Positions 47,340 to 61,136 of a stretch of DNA of 64,000 bases are shown here, one piece after another. This DNA is from Penelope pileata. Its lineage: Eukaryota; Chordata; Aves; Galliformes; Cracidae. The stretch spans positions 606,125 to 670,124 of the forward strand of contig WBMW01001574.1 of the NCBI GenBank assembly GCA_013396635.1. Reading direction: 5' to 3'. How positions within the stretch are numbered: position 1 is the first letter of the stretch; the number at the start of each line of letters is the position of its first letter. The notes beneath the pieces are model-generated. The model was not told the origin of the DNA. It did not search any database and saw only the letters and a program-made list of their open reading frames with translations. A program made the translations under genes and the position numbers.

Positions 47340-48200
47340 CGGCACGTCCTGCGCTTGTGGCTACCGGCACGCCGGGAGCTGGGGGTAGGAAGAAAAACAG
47401 CCCCTGAGAAAGCAGGGGGGCCCTGCTCAGGGCTGGGCAGGCAGCAGGGCTCCATGACACCCGTGTCCTTGTTGGTGCTCAGGGCATGGGACGGTGGCTC
47501 TGGCTCCATCCCACCCTGCACTGCCCCATGCAGCTCTGCGCAGCCCCACTGTGCCGTGGGCAGGTTGGCATCAGCCTCCCCACAGCAGCCAGGGGCAGCC
47601 CGGGAGCATGGAGCTGGCTGTTCCCCCCTTCCCCTCCAATTTGTCACAGGTTTTGTCAAACCAATCCCACTTCCTTCTCCATCTGGTGACCGGGCCTTGC
47701 AGCCAGAGAAGCAAAAAGCTCAAAGCCTGCGTGGCAGTGTGGCAGCACGATGTGCCATTCCTGGCAGCGTCCTTGGCTCAGTGGGAGATACGGAGGGGGT
47801 GGCACATGGCACCGGGCTGCCTGCACACCAGTGGCTTCGGGAGCTGAAGCCAATGGAGGTGCAGCCCCTCTGCTGTCTGTAGGGACTGCACAAGGGCAGG
47901 ATGAGGAATCAGGCAGGAGCTCCCCAGAGATGGAGACCTGCCAGAACAGATCTCAGGGTACACTTGAGGACATGGCAGGCGTCAGAGAAATGCCCAAAGG
48001 CACAGCAACGCCTGCTGTTCCAGCAGGATGGTCGTGCTGTGGGACACACTGTTATCACGCAGCTCCGTGCTGCTCTGAGGTGCTCTGGGTGCTAAGGGTG
48101 GGTGCCAGCAGTGCCCCGGGACATGCACTGCCCCACAGGGACAGGCTGGGGGACTGGACACATCCTCGAGAAAAGCAGCAGCTCCCCATCCCTGTGCCAG
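47340..48200. other. MPL-TIE1 intergenic stretch
   Basis: Roughly 0.9 kb between the MPL promoter motifs and the TIE1 poly(A) signal. I see no exon, repeat or RNA gene here. The reading frames present are short and unlike any family I know. Confidence 0.6.
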
Positions 48201-48223
48201 AGCCAGCTGTCCATCACACTGTG

Positions 48224-48229
48224 TTTATT
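48224..48229 (-). terminator. TIE1: TIE1 poly(A) signal
   Basis: TTTATT on plus is AATAAA on minus, 390 bp downstream of the TIE1 stop codon, giving a 3' UTR of about 0.4 kb. Confidence 0.8.
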
Positions 48230-48618
48230 GACCGTAAAGCGTAGCCATTGAGTTCAAGGGGCCAGTGCTGAGCTGGAGGCTGTGCACATCCTCCCCATGT
48301 CCCATGCCGGAGCGATGCTCACACCCCGCTCGCTCTGGTGCAGACAGGGAGCTACTGCTTCCACCTCACCCCACAGTCTGGGTATTTGTGTCCTGGCAGT
48401 GTGAGGGCTGCTGGTGCATGGCCAGCACATGTCGGGAGGGGATGGGCACAGTCCTGCTGCGGGGAGGACGCTCTCTGGAGGGGCCACTGGTGTTCAGCCA
48501 CTGTCGCCTGCTGGGGACAGGCAGCCCCCCAGCACTGTCCCAGCAGGCAGGAAGCCAGCAGTGCCCCTCTGCAATGGGGCCACCAGCCAGGTGGGGCTGC
48601 ACAGAGCCGAGCGCAGCC

Positions 48619-51600
48619 TCACGCCTCCTCGGCAGTGGCATCGATCCCTGCGTAGGTGAAGTTCTCAAACAGGGCCATGTTCACGTAGGCCTGCATGGGA
48701 ACACCAGTCAGGAGCAGGGTATGCCAGTGTCCCCCTCCCCTCTCCAGCCCCTCCCTGCTGCTTGTGGGTGCTGCACCCCAGGGTGGGGCTGGAGCCCGCA
48801 GAGCCACCGGGGGGGATGCTGGGTGTGCTTGGTGGGGTGACACAGAGATGGCTGGCAGGTGTCCCCCTGTGCCCCATGGCCACTCACCTTCCTGGCCTCC
48901 AGCATGCGGATGAGCTGCATGGAGATCTGGGCAAAGGGCGGGCGCTCGTAGGGACGGTCACGCCAGCACTGCCGCATCAGCTCGTACCTGGGGGCACAGA
49001 GCGTGACGGGGTGGAGCGGGCAGAAAATCCCCATCGTGGGAGATGGGGAGAAGCGGGCAGGAAGCTAAAGCATGGGGAAGGAGGTGTGGGGCTCTTCCTC
49101 CAGTCGTGTACAGAGGACTGCCAGGAGCCATTGAGAGCCCCCACAAGTAGTGGGGGAATGCAGGGCACTGCCAACTTACACCTCGTCGTCGCAGTTGCGG
49201 GGCTTCTCCATGCGGTAGCCCTGGGGCAGCTTCTCGTAGAGCTCAGCACACGTCATCCCGCAGTATGGTGTCCCCCCTGCAGCCAGACACACATATGTGG
49301 TTGTGGTGGGGTCATGGGGTGTTTTCATTCCTCCAGCACAGAGCCCCAGGACAACCTAATGTCCACCCTGTCCCTGGGGCAGTGCCCACCGCTCCTCTGG
49401 GCTGTCCCCTCCAGGGCTGCAGGAGGACCAGGGCTCTGGAGACCTGCAGGGGCCTGAGTGGTGCAGGGGACTAAGAGGAGCCTTACCTAAGCTGACGATT
49501 TCCCAGAGCAGGACGCCAAAGGACCACCTGGAACAGCAGGTTAGGCTGAGATGGAACTGTGTCCAATCGTGGGGAGAGGGAGAAACTGGAGGTGGGACTG
49601 GGTGGGGCAAGGAGGAGAGATGGAGGTGGCCATGTCTGCACCCCAGCCCCTGTGTCTGTGGACTTACACGTCGCTCTTGGTGGTGTACACACTGTAGTTG
49701 AGGGACTCGATGGCCATCCAGCGAACCGGCAAGCGGCCCTGGGGAAACAGGGTGACGCTCAGGGGACATCCCGCAAAGTGAGGGAGGACAGGGCAGTGTG
49801 GGCAGCTGTCATCCAGCTGGTCCCAGCGTGGTGGAACCTTCCCACTGCTGGGGATCCTGCCCACCGCATCTGTGAAAGTCCCATGGAGTCCCCTAGCTCC
49901 TGCCTCACCATTGTCTTCTTCACGTAGACCTCCTCCCCTCTGGAGAGGCCAAAGTCAGCGATCTTGGAGGCCAGGTTTTCTCCCACCAGAATGTTCCTGG
50001 CTGCCAGGTCCCTGTGAATGAACTGAGAGAACAGCAGTGAGCCGTGGCTGGCCAGAGCCCGTCTCCTGAGGTTTCAGAGGGACGGAGCTGCTCTGGGATG
50101 TTCCTGCTCTCCCTGGCAAACCCTTGCCATCTTCCCCTGGCCCCAGAAACCTCATCCTCCTCCCTGGCCAAGTAGGAAGCAGGTGGTGCCAGACTGAGAG
50201 CTGGGACTTCAAATGGAGACAGGGAGAGGCTGCTCCAGAGGGGAGCACCCCCCTACCCTTGTGTGCCTGGGGACATACCTGCTTCTCACTCAGGTACTGC
50301 ATCCCTTTGGCCACATCTGAAGCAAACTGGAGGAGCTGCTGGGAGGTGAGGGTGGACGCAGTGCCGTGCTCCTTGGCAAAGGCCGGGTCGGTCTCCAGGA
50401 CTCTGCTTTTGCGGAGGAAGTCGAGGAGGTTTCCGTAGGGGGCATACTCGATGGCAATGTACAGGTACCCTGCAGGCAGGGGGGGCAGGGCTCATGAGGC
50501 TGTCCCCAGGAAAGGGTAGTACGCTGCAGGGGGAAGGGACCAGCCCTCACCCTTGTTCTCGCAGGCACCCAGCAAATTGATGATGTTGGGGTGGTGGCCC
50601 AGCTTGCACAGCACCTCCAGCTCCCCCGCAAAGTCCCGATGGTCATTCTCCGAGGCAAACTCTGGAAGCAAAGCAGGGATGCACACCTTGGTCCTACAAG
50701 AAGGGCACTTCCTCTGCTCCTGCCCCTCCTCAGCCCTGTATGCTGCTCAAGATACAGCCTCATCCCCCCACATCCCACCACCTGCTTCCACCCTGCCTGC
50801 CCCACAGCAGCGCTCACCCTTCAACATCTTGATGGCTGCGTTCATTTTCAAGCCATCCTTTTTGATCATGGCCCTGATGACCTGCCCAAAGTTTCCTTCC
50901 CCAATCATGTCCTCAAACTTGATGTCCTCCCACTCCAGGATGGGATAGCTGAGGGGCTCAGGCTGCGGCTTGGGCCGGCGTGTCAGGGTCAGGGTCCCTG
51001 AGTTGAACTGCAGGATGGTCTCTTCTCCCTGGCAGAGGGGAGTGGGTGAGGTTAGAGGCACCAATCACCCCTCTGCCCTGTGGTGGTGCCAGCAGGGCAG
51101 GCATTGTGGGCAAGGGTGGGCTCCGCACCCTCTCTGTGTGGAGGTGAGGTCTGGCTGTGTCCGGACTGGAGACTACGGAGCGTGACCTGGATCGGGCTGG
51201 GACGTGGGGAGCTGGGGACACTGTCTTGGCGGGGCAGGTGGCACTCACCGAGCCAGACTGGTACGTGAAGGTGCGGCGCCGGTGGAAAAAGTTCTTCTTG
51301 ATAAGGAAAAGTGCCAGGAGGGCAAAGAGGATGGTGAGGCAGGTGACGGACACAGAGCCAATGATGGCCAAGAGCAGCTGCTGGTCTATTCCTGACTGCT
51401 CGGTGCTCTGGCTGCCCAGGCTGGGCGGCATGCTCAGTGCTCCTGCCAAAAGGAGGGATGGTGGTCCATGAAGCTGCATGGATGGCTGAGCACTGAGACC
51501 TCAGTGCTGTCCCAGCATGCTGGGAGCCCATGCAGACACCACAGCCCACCCGGAGCTCCTGGTGTCACAGGGTGAAGGTGGTACTGCCTGGAGTGCAGAG

Positions 51601-54600
51601 GTGAGACCCCCAATGAGGTCTGGGTGGGTGCAGGTGTGGGTCTGCAGGGACTCCCACTCACCGTCACCCAGGGTCTTGGCTTTCACAGGCTGGCTCCACT
51701 CCCCCGGGACATGGGAGTTGGCCCGGACACGAAACTGATAGGTGGTGCTGGCGTTGAGGCCTCCAATCGTCTTGGTGGTCTCGGCGCCATTATCAGTGTC
51801 GATCCACTGGGGCTCGCTGGTGCCCCCCACCTGCTGCAGCTCCACGATGTACTTGGTGATGCCCCCGTTGGGGTATTCGGGGACCTGCCAGTAGAGCCTG
51901 ACAGCTGTGTCGGACACGGACTCTGCTGAGAGAGATCGTGGGGAGGAAGGCCCTAGGAAGAGAAGTGGAGAGCATCGGTACCAGAACAGGGCTCCTGGTG
52001 CTGCAGGCACTGAGAACCAGCCCCGTGCAGCCCCTGTAGACAGCAATGGCAACCAGAGCTGAGCCAGGCTAGACAGACTTCCACGGACCCTTGGCCTATG
52101 CTTGTGTGATGGCAGGAGGTGAACATGGACCCCAGGAATTACCACTTCCTCCTAATGCAGCTCTGCAGTGAGCTGAGGGGACCTCTTGTCCATCCCTTGG
52201 CTATCATGGGCAGCAGCAGGTTGCCATCCCCTTCTTGATGACCCTGTGTATGACGGGATATTGCTTTCCAGCCACCTCTCAGTCTCACCTTCTTGCCTGG
52301 ATTTGCCCCTCAGGTCGGACTCCCCCCCGTTATCCTGCCTCCAGCAGTGGCCAGAACAAGCCAGCAAGCAGCCTCATGGACTCTCAGGCTAGATGCCTCT
52401 ACTGAACAGCTCTTGGGATATTTTGTTTCTTCAATCCTTCCTCAACACAATGATTTTGAAGCATCTAACCATTCCCACTTCCTCCTCTGAGCCTTCTCCA
52501 CATCCTAAAGCACATGTACCACAATTACACAAAGCTCTGAAAGCACAGAGCAGAGAAAGCAGCGCATCCTCCAAACTTGACACCTCACAGCCCTCCCGGC
52601 ACGTACCAGACTGCACTGAACCTCACTGACGCCACACGCCTTGTGTGTTCCTTCCTCCTGGTCTACCAGAAAGGTAGGTCAGACCAATGGGATGTGACCA
52701 TCCAACAAAATCACCAGGGTTAATGCAAACAAAAGGAAACAACTTTTTTTTTGCACAAAATGTAATTATATTGAGGAACTTTTTGCTAGATGTGTTGTAA
52801 AGGCAGCAGATACAGACAAGTCTGACAGGGGATGGGTGTGGGCATGAAGGACAGAACCATTTGTGGCCATCACTCATCATGGCCTGAATGCCACATTCAG
52901 TTTTGGATGTTTCTCAGCTGCTTGGTGCTGGAGGCTCTGGGGTCTAGTGAGGACAAGAGGACCAATTTTGGTATGTGTCTGCATCTATGCTCAAGTGACT
53001 GTGGTATGCCAGAGTCGGGATCCAGGACCAGGCAGACCTGGGGATGGTTACTCTTGCATTTATAACCAGTTTATTGTTATAATTCCCTATATTTTTTCCT
53101 TTTTTCCTTTCTGAAGACAGGTTCTCTATTTCACCTCCCCATTTGGCAGGGCTGTCCCTTTCTCCATGAGGTGCATATAGGAGATGACTCCTAAACCCCC
53201 CATACTCTAGGGTGAGCGAGCCCCCGGCCTGGCCCCGCGCGGTGCCCACCTTTGCTGTTGATCATGACCTTGTAGAGGTCGGAGGGGGGCCCCAGGCTGC
53301 TGCAGTGGTACACCAGCACCTCCAGGCCATACTCCTTGTTGAACTCCAGGCCTGCAATGCGGGCGGAGAGCACGGAGATGGACGTGATGTTTTTCTCCCA
53401 GACCAGTCGCTTTGCAGAGTCAAAGAGATGGACGATGAACCCATGTGCTGGCTCGTGGTTACTCGGCAACTTCCAGTTGACGTGAAGGGTGTTTTTCTCC
53501 TCGATGGACCAACCTTCGATTACAGGCTTGACTGCGGGCTCTGTGAACAAAAAGGCAGTGAAACCTCACTGTATAGCGACCCTGGAGCTTAGCAGATGCT
53601 GCACCATGCAGGGTGAGGTTCAGGGTCAGGGAATGGGGGCCCACCTAGGCACTCGGTCACCATGATGGCCTCGGGTCCTTTGCTGCCCTCGCCACCGTCC
53701 CCTGGCCGGCTCAGCTGCACCTTGACAACATAGGCGGTCACTGGCCGGAGGTTCATGAGAGTGATGTTCTCGCTGTTGTCAACTGTTGGCCAAGAGGATG
53801 TGTCAAAGCCGTTCCCCCTCCCCACAATGCCCCATCACCAGTGTCCTCCTAGTGTCACCACAGAGGGTCCTGCTGAGTGGGATGGAGACCTCTGCCCACC
53901 CCAGGGCCCTCACTAGATAGTACCTGTGTCACCCACCATCTCGACAGCCACGTACCCACAATGGATGACCACATTGAGGTGTCATCCCTGGGCTTGTAGA
54001 GCAACTTGATGGAGATGATGGGTCCATCGCCAGAGAAGTGGTCCACAGGTGACACCACGAGCTGGCGGCTCTGCTTGGCCAGCAGTCGGGGGGGGCTCAG
54101 GGGTGCTGGTGGCACTGGAGAGAAAGGAAGAAATGACGCCAGTGGGACAGGAAGAAACCAGGAGCAGAGCATGGGAACATCTTCAACCTCTTGTCTCCTT
54201 CCAGCTTTGTCAGGGAAGGGAGGACCCCAACAAATGTTTTATCACCACCCAAACCTGTCTGCTGCCACTGCAACACAAGATGGGTGGCATGTAGTCCACT
54301 TGCATTGCCACACCACGACCCAGCACCTCCAGTTCTCCCCTCACCTCGGATGTTGACCTTGACTTTCCGGCTGTCCTGGCCCCCAGTAGTGGTGACTCGG
54401 CACTCCCAGAGCCCTGAGTCCGCCTTAGTCAGGCGCTGCACCTGAAACTCACACGTGATCTGCCCCGGCTCGATGATGGCTTTGATCAGCTGTGGGCACA
54501 GAGGTGCAGTCACCCACCATGGCAGCCAGGGTTGTCACCTGGTGGGGTTGTCGCCTGCCATGTTGGAAACCCTGCAGTCTGGGCACAGGGCTGGTGCCAA

Positions 54601-57600
54601 GGAATGGCAGTGGGGTGAGGACATGGACAAATGAGAGGTGGTGGGGAGTGATCTGTGAGGTACCTTGAGCACGCTGCCATCAGCCTTGCGCAGCTCCACG
54701 CTGTCACTCGCAGGCAGTGGGTTGCCAGTGGCCACACAGCTGATGATGGGCTTTGAGCCCAAGTTGAACTCCAGCTCCGAGGCCAGTTTGATGATCTGGG
54801 GGAAGCGGTCTGGTATGGAGAAATCAGCATTAGGGCTGGTCCCGCTTCTCCCCTTGCACAAAGGATGCTCAGACCTTTCCTCAGTCACATCTGCAGTGGA
54901 CCTAGTGCTGGGGTCATGGCTGAGCACTGGGGCCCAGCCCAGATCCCACCCCATACTCCAGGCTCAGAGATGCTCTTTGGCACAGTTAATTCAGGAAGGT
55001 CAGACTACTCTTCCCCTTGCAGGTGCTGGTTTCTATGTGACTGGGAGAGTCCTGGCTGTAGAGATTAGTACCAGCTCCCATAACGAGGAAGGAGCTGGAG
55101 CCCACCCACAGGGGCAAAGACCCCCCATGGCCCCGCGCTGGCCTCACCTGACTTCTCACAGTGCTGCCCATGCCAGCCCGCGGGGCAGACACAGCCACTG
55201 AAGCGGTTACAGCTGCCCCCGTTCTGGCAGGCACACACCAGGGCGCAGTCAGGGCCGTAGTATCCTGGGGCACAGGCTGTGGGGAGAGGAGTGCCTGCTG
55301 CTATCCCAGGCCACGCTGTGCCAGGGCACACACTCAGCCTATGCTGGGGCTGGAGCCAGCAGGTGGGGCAGGATGCTGGCTGCCCGTGTCCCCGTACCTT
55401 GGCTGCAGCGGGAGCCGCTCCACCCCGAGGCACAGGAGCAGCCGTAGGGGTCAGGCAGGCAGAAGCTCAGCCCCCTGCAGCCCTGGGCCCTCTGGCACGT
55501 CTCCTGGCAGTTGCGGCCAAACTGCCCTTCCCGGCAGGCTGCAAAACAAGTGCTGTTTGCCTGTGCACTACTGGTGTGTGGCACAGTCCTGGAGCACCCA
55601 TCGCCACCCCTAGCAGGCAAGGACCCTCCACACCAGAGCTTGTCCTGACAAAGTGGATAAAAGCAGGGGCATTGGGGATGGGGAGATACTGGCAGGGCAG
55701 GCAGTGTTTCTGGTCATGGAGCCTAGATCTTGGGGTGCAGTGGTTCCCCCCTGGGCACAGCTCCTCCCACAGAGGAGAGGCAGCTGCTGGCCCTACCTCT
55801 CTCACAGCGGGTGCCTGTGAAGCCAGGGGGGCAGATGCATTCACCGACGTGGTCATGGCAGACACCCCCGTTCAGGCAGTCAGGACAGTCCTTCTCGCAG
55901 GATGGACCCCACTTCTTCGCAGCACACGCTGCAGGGAGAGCAGAGGGGCACAGGGTGGCACCGGGCTGGCAGGGCCACCTGTCCCCGCAGGATGGGGTGG
56001 GACAGCGGGGTGCCCTGGCTCCACTCACCTCTCACAATCAGCCTGTAGAAGGCACTCCACAGAGGGCTGTCCCCCATGAAGGTGGCACTGTAGACGCCAT
56101 TTTCGGTCACGCTGACATTCGGGAGCGTTAGGGTGAAAAGGTCGCCCCGCACCTCGCCCCGGTCTGTGGTCTGGTAGTAGGTACCTGCGAGGGGACACGG
56201 GGTGACCTGGGGAACCCTGCGCCTGGGGTGGGGAGTGAAGGCAGCTGGGAGCAGGGCCACTTGCCATTTCTTTTCCACATAACGTCTGTCTCCTTCCTCT
56301 TGAGGATCCGGGCAGAGAAGGTGGCCGGCTCGGCGACGTTCACAGACTGTGTGGCCTTCACCGGGAAGAGGTGGGCTGCAGAGAGAGGGAGGAGCAGGCT
56401 GAGGGCAGTGCCTGGGGCAGCTGTCCCAAAACATCCAGTGCACACCTCCCTGCGGGGACATGGCCACGCACATCTCCATCAGTGCCCCGGGCTGATGGGC
56501 CACAGGGAACTGGGGATGGCAGCCCAGGGACAGGGTGTCCTGCCCTTCTGTGAGCATGGGATGCTGGTGACAGCAGCCTGGGGAGATGTGACAGCATGGG
56601 ACACTGCTGCCAGATGGAGGTGAGGAGCGGCTGCATGCAGGCAAGGGGCAGGGCCAGCATCTGCCCCTGCCTGTAGCAGAGCACTCAGATAAGTTTTCTC
56701 GGTTTCCTGGGTGCTGGGGTACACAGCAGCGATGAACTCTCAGCTGTACCGTGACTCAGCCAGTGCACAGCTTTGAGCCTAAACCAGGCTATAAATACAT
56801 TAAGGACCGGGAAACCAAGCCCTGGGTGTGCCAGGACAGACACAAAGGAGGGCATGCTCCTCCATGCTGGCTGCCAGAGCCTCCCACTCCGCCAGATCGC
56901 ACACCCTGGGACCGGCTGTGTGGGGCGGGAGCGCCTGGCCTGCATCCTGCCTGACACAGCGGGCACCTGGGAAGGGCGCAGCAGGTCGAGTATGGCCGGG
57001 TCAGACCCCAGGAGAGTCCCTGCCTGCACCACCTGCAGCTCGGCAGCTTCCCCAGCCAGCTGTTAGCTATTTACTCCACCGTGCTCAAGATCGTCCTTCC
57101 ATGGGTTTTACAGCTCTTGTTAATGGTGTGCAGATTTAGCCCCGGTCCTGCTCACAGTGTACAGCACTGTAGCCACAAACCCTCTGCTGCCTCCCTGGGG
57201 TCTGATGCCCTGAGCGAGAGCACCGCACCTCACCCAGCAAACCAGGGGCCCAACAACCACCGGTTAGCTCCTCTTCCTGCTCCCTGGCTTTTAGGCAGTC
57301 ATTTCTCCATGCAAAGACCTTCCCTGCCGTCCCTTGGCTGCAATTTCTCTTAAAGGCCCTTTGAAAGGGCATTTTCTTACAGGGTGTTTAAGTCCCACCC
57401 GGCAGCATGCAGCACAGGCCAGTGGCACACCAGTGTCCTGCAGGCTGAGCACTGGCACCGTGCGAGCTGAGGAGAGGTCCTGGCAGTGCTCGTTTCAGAC
57501 ATTTACTGTCTGTCTTCTCTTATCAGTGCTGTAATTTTAGACAGATCTCTGTCAGATTTCCTGAACTTCCCTATTGTGCTCACAGATACAAAAGATTTTT

Positions 57601-60082
57601 TTTTTTTCTGCAGTGGCCTCTCCAGGAACCTTTCTGCTCTGCCTATCTAAATTTGCCAGGTTTAAGCCCTTCTCAAATTGCTTCTCAGGATCTTATTGGT
57701 CTGTTTCCCATACTTTTACAAGAAAACTTTCAAAGCTGATGATCCTTCCCATACTCTCCCTGGTGCAGGGGCTCTTGGAAGCCAGCAGTGCCCTTGGGCA
57801 GGTTTCCCTTGCTGCTCGGTGACCCTGCCCTCATGGGTGCCTCCTCTGCAGATGCAGTGTGTGCTTGAGCCCCCAGGACGGTTTCTGTACACAGCCCGCA
57901 CTCCTCTGCCAAAGATTTAACTTTTTTATTCCTTTTTCCTTTGATCAGTCTTCCTTATTTTTTTTTTTTTCTGAACTTCTCTTTCTCTGAATCAGAGCAA
58001 GACAAACTTTTTTGGCACTTCTAACCCCTGCAGGGGCTTTGGACCGGTGAGCATAGGTCCCACTGACCACCTCGTCCATGACATATACAGGGACACATGG
58101 GCGCAATGTTGGGGTGCAGAGCCTCCCCCTTCCCGTTATTGTACCACAGTGCTCCTCCAACATGCCCGTGCCCTCCCTGTCCCCCACACACCCCTGTCTG
58201 CTGTTGCTGCCTCCCAGCGCTCTGCCCTCCTCCCCCAGCACCTCCCTCTGTTTGCCCAGACCAGCCGTCTCCATGTCCGATAAGGGTGCTGCCACTTCCA
58301 GCGTGAGCCCCTGGCCAAGGCCAGAGGCCCGTCCCTGCTCCTCAGAGGACGCTCACACCCCAGCAGCACAGTCCTTATCACTGCCTGTTCCCCAGCCTGA
58401 GATACTGGAGTGGCTCAGAGCAGTGCTGCAGAGCTGTATTTTAACATGGGCAGGGAAATGCGTTGTTTTAGCCAAAACTTTCTGACAAAGAGCTTGAAAA
58501 CACCCAGAAGCAAACACCTATCACAGAAAATCTGTCCTAATAACTCGGTAAAGTCTCAAGAGCTGTGAGCTCAGCGAGGGCAGTGCCCTCTGCGTCCCCC
58601 TGGGCGTTGCCCCAGCACAGGGAGGTCCTATAGGCTTCTATGGCCCTAAAGAGGAACAGGGGCAGGACAAGAGCCCTGCACTACCCCCTGCACTGTGTCC
58701 TCCCTAGGAGCCCACTGGAGGGCAGAGCCAGCCCCGCCTGGAGCCCTCAGTGGGACCCGGGGCTGGCACTGCCTGATGACGCCCCGTGCCTGGTTGATGA
58801 TTGCCAGACTTCACTGCCTCCTCCGCCTTCCCTCCGCCCGGACCTTGCCCTGCTCATGGGCACTGCTCCTGCCCTGGGAGCTGCCAATGGCCGCCCTTCC
58901 CACGTGCATTTCTGGCATGGGCACTGCAGGCAGGAGGCCATGAAGCTCCCTCTGAATTGGGCCATGCTCCTTCAGCTGAAAAACCCTCTTGTATCCTCAT
59001 GGGGTGCAAACACTGCTTCATTGCACCAGGTGTCATCTCCTGTATGCCATGGGTTAACCCACAGCACCCCACAAACATCCAAATGGCCACCATGCTTGAG
59101 GGAGATGGGGCCTGGTGGTGGTTCATCATCTCTCTCATGTTCTGCACAAGGGCCAGAGGTGCCAGGCACAGCAGTAGATGACCACTGACCCAGGAGCTGC
59201 CACCACCAGTGCCTGCAGACCCCAAACCACACCTCAATGAGTGGGTCACGCTCCCCAGCACGCACCCGGCCACTCACCATTGTGGCTGTTGTGCACGTAG
59301 ACTACCTGGGCCTGCTCTGTCGGTGTGCGCCCCAGGCAGTAGAGGATCCCCACCAGGTCAGGCATGGAGAAGCCCCTGGCCTGGACGTGGTTGCTGCGGT
59401 TGCGGTAGTTTTGGAAGCCTGTCTTGGGGTGTGTCATCACAATCTTGTTCTCCCGCTCGATCTGCAGGTAGCTCACATCGTGCTCACCCATGACACAGGA
59501 GAGGAAGAAGTCAGAGTGGGACAGGCTCTGCACGTTGGCGATCAGAGTGATGTCCAGGATGGCCCCTGTGGGGGGAACATGAAGGTGTCACAGCCAGACC
59601 ATGGCATGGCCCCTCCAGGTCAGTTGCAGTAACAGACTCCATAGTCCAAAGCTCCCCCCCTTCCCAAGTCCTTCTTGTCCCCAGCCTGTCAGGTGGCACT
59701 GTGGGCATTTTCAGTCTCCTTTTGGAGATCTCCATGGACATATACAGTGGGAAGAGGTCCCCTCTCCTCCTGCGAGATGCCCATGTCCCAGCCCCAAGCT
59801 GAAGCACAGAGAAGGGCAGCTCAGCCCCGCAGCTCAGTGCTGCCTCTGCCAGTCCCTGAGTTCTCCAAACCATGAATCTCAAAGGAACGTTTTCCTCCTC
59901 TATCCCTCTTCTGAGTCCCTGCTCTGCTGGCACCACTAAGCTGCCACAGCTGCCTCATCTCACCAAACCTCCCCAGGGAAGGGGCTTTCTTGCAGGGCAG
60001 AGAATCATAGAACCGAAAGGGAAAGGAGTGATTTACCTGCCAGCCACGGGAAAAGAAGCAGAAGATAGAACTGGAGTCCCAT
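48619..60082 (-). CDS. TIE1: TIE1, endothelial receptor tyrosine kinase
   Basis: TIE1 is an endothelial receptor that modulates angiopoietin/TIE2 signalling. Exons on minus: 60082-60037, 59565-59278, 56375-56265, 56184-56029, 55928-55797, 55538-55398, 55276-55148, 54809-54664, 54489-54345, 54114-53956, 53782-53645, 53540-53250, 51952-51662, 51442-51249, 51028-50818, 50661-50551, 50469-50279, 50022-49909, 49738-49668, 49527-49487, 49276-49180, 48987-48888, 48690-48619. They join to 1124 residues (human 1138). Order: signal peptide, Ig-like domain, three EGF-like repeats (about 201-334), second Ig domain (to 431), fibronectin III repeats (to 724), transmembrane helix (about 747-772), kinase. 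The kinase looks intact: GEGNFG (832-837), Lys856, HRDLAARN (963-970), DFG (983-985). Intron 3 is only 80 bp and uses a GC donor. Introns 2 (2.9 kb) and 12 (1.3 kb) hold nothing I recognise. Confidence 0.97.
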
Positions 60083-61113
60083 GTCCTTTGAGCGTGTCCT
60101 GAACCTGGCACAGGTCAGAAAATCCCCAGCATACCCCAGCTGCAGGTGACAGAGCCAGCGGTGGCGATTGCCTATGGGCTCCACATGAGGAGAGGCTCAG
60201 GACCACTGCCTCCTGCCCGTGCTCTCCATCTTGTCCCCGCACTGCTGCTTGGCGTCCGGGGGAGCCAGGACCTCTTCTTCTGGCTCATAGCTGGGGCATG
60301 GTGAGGAAGATGCCCTTGTCCCCAGCTGCTGCCTGGCCACGTGGAAAAGGGGTTGCCAAGGTTTGCTGCTCGGTGGGGCTCTCCCCTGGGTCAGGGCTGC
60401 GTGCTCAGGGTGCCCCCAGCCATGCTGAGTCCCAGCCTGACCAGGCGATGCCCCAGCCCCTTCCCCACCCGCAGTGGTGAGGGTCTCAGGCCTGAGCCCG
60501 TCCAAGCGGCGGCATCCTCATCCCCTCTGTGTGCCCCGTGCTATGGGAAGGGCTCTGTGGAGCAGGGAAAGGAAGGGGGCCAAGGGGCCGCGGCTCGCGG
60601 TGGCGGCGGAGCCAAATCCTGTTTCCCATGTGGCGTTTCCTGCTCTCCACCCATTGTTTGGAGCCAGCCCTGACTTCAGGAGCCACAGGCGGGAGCTGAC
60701 CCATGCTGGCTCTGCCCGTGGCACTGAGGCCGTGCACACCTTGGGACACCTCACCATCACCAGCCTGGTTGGGCCACCCAGGCCCTCTCTGTTGCCATCC
60801 CCAGTGCTGGCAGAGAGGTGACCAAGTGGTAGGGAAGTACTAATGCTGCTCCTTGCCCCCACGCTCCCACATGCCAGATTGCGGTAGCATGATGCATACA
60901 GGAGATGCACAGAACCAGGCAGCCCCAGCAGGGTGCCACCATCCACAGCCCCATTGATGTCCCTGTGGGGCTGGGAGGCAGCACAGGGGGGGACCTCAGA
61001 GCTGTTCTGTCACTCAGCACGTCGCGGGGTAGACGGGTTGGTTTGGCAGTGGCGGAGCAGAGCCTTGTGGCAGAACACAGCCAGCCAGCCCAAGCAGGAG
61101 GGCAGCAGCTGCT

Positions 61114-61136
61114 GGGGGGGGGGGTGGGGAGGGGGG
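61114..61136 (+). other. G-quadruplex-prone G cluster
   Basis: Eleven G, T, four G, A, six G on the plus strand. Enough G-runs are present for an intramolecular quadruplex with one-base loops. It lies about 1.0 kb upstream of the TIE1 start codon. The exact G count may be affected by sequencing. Confidence 0.7.
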
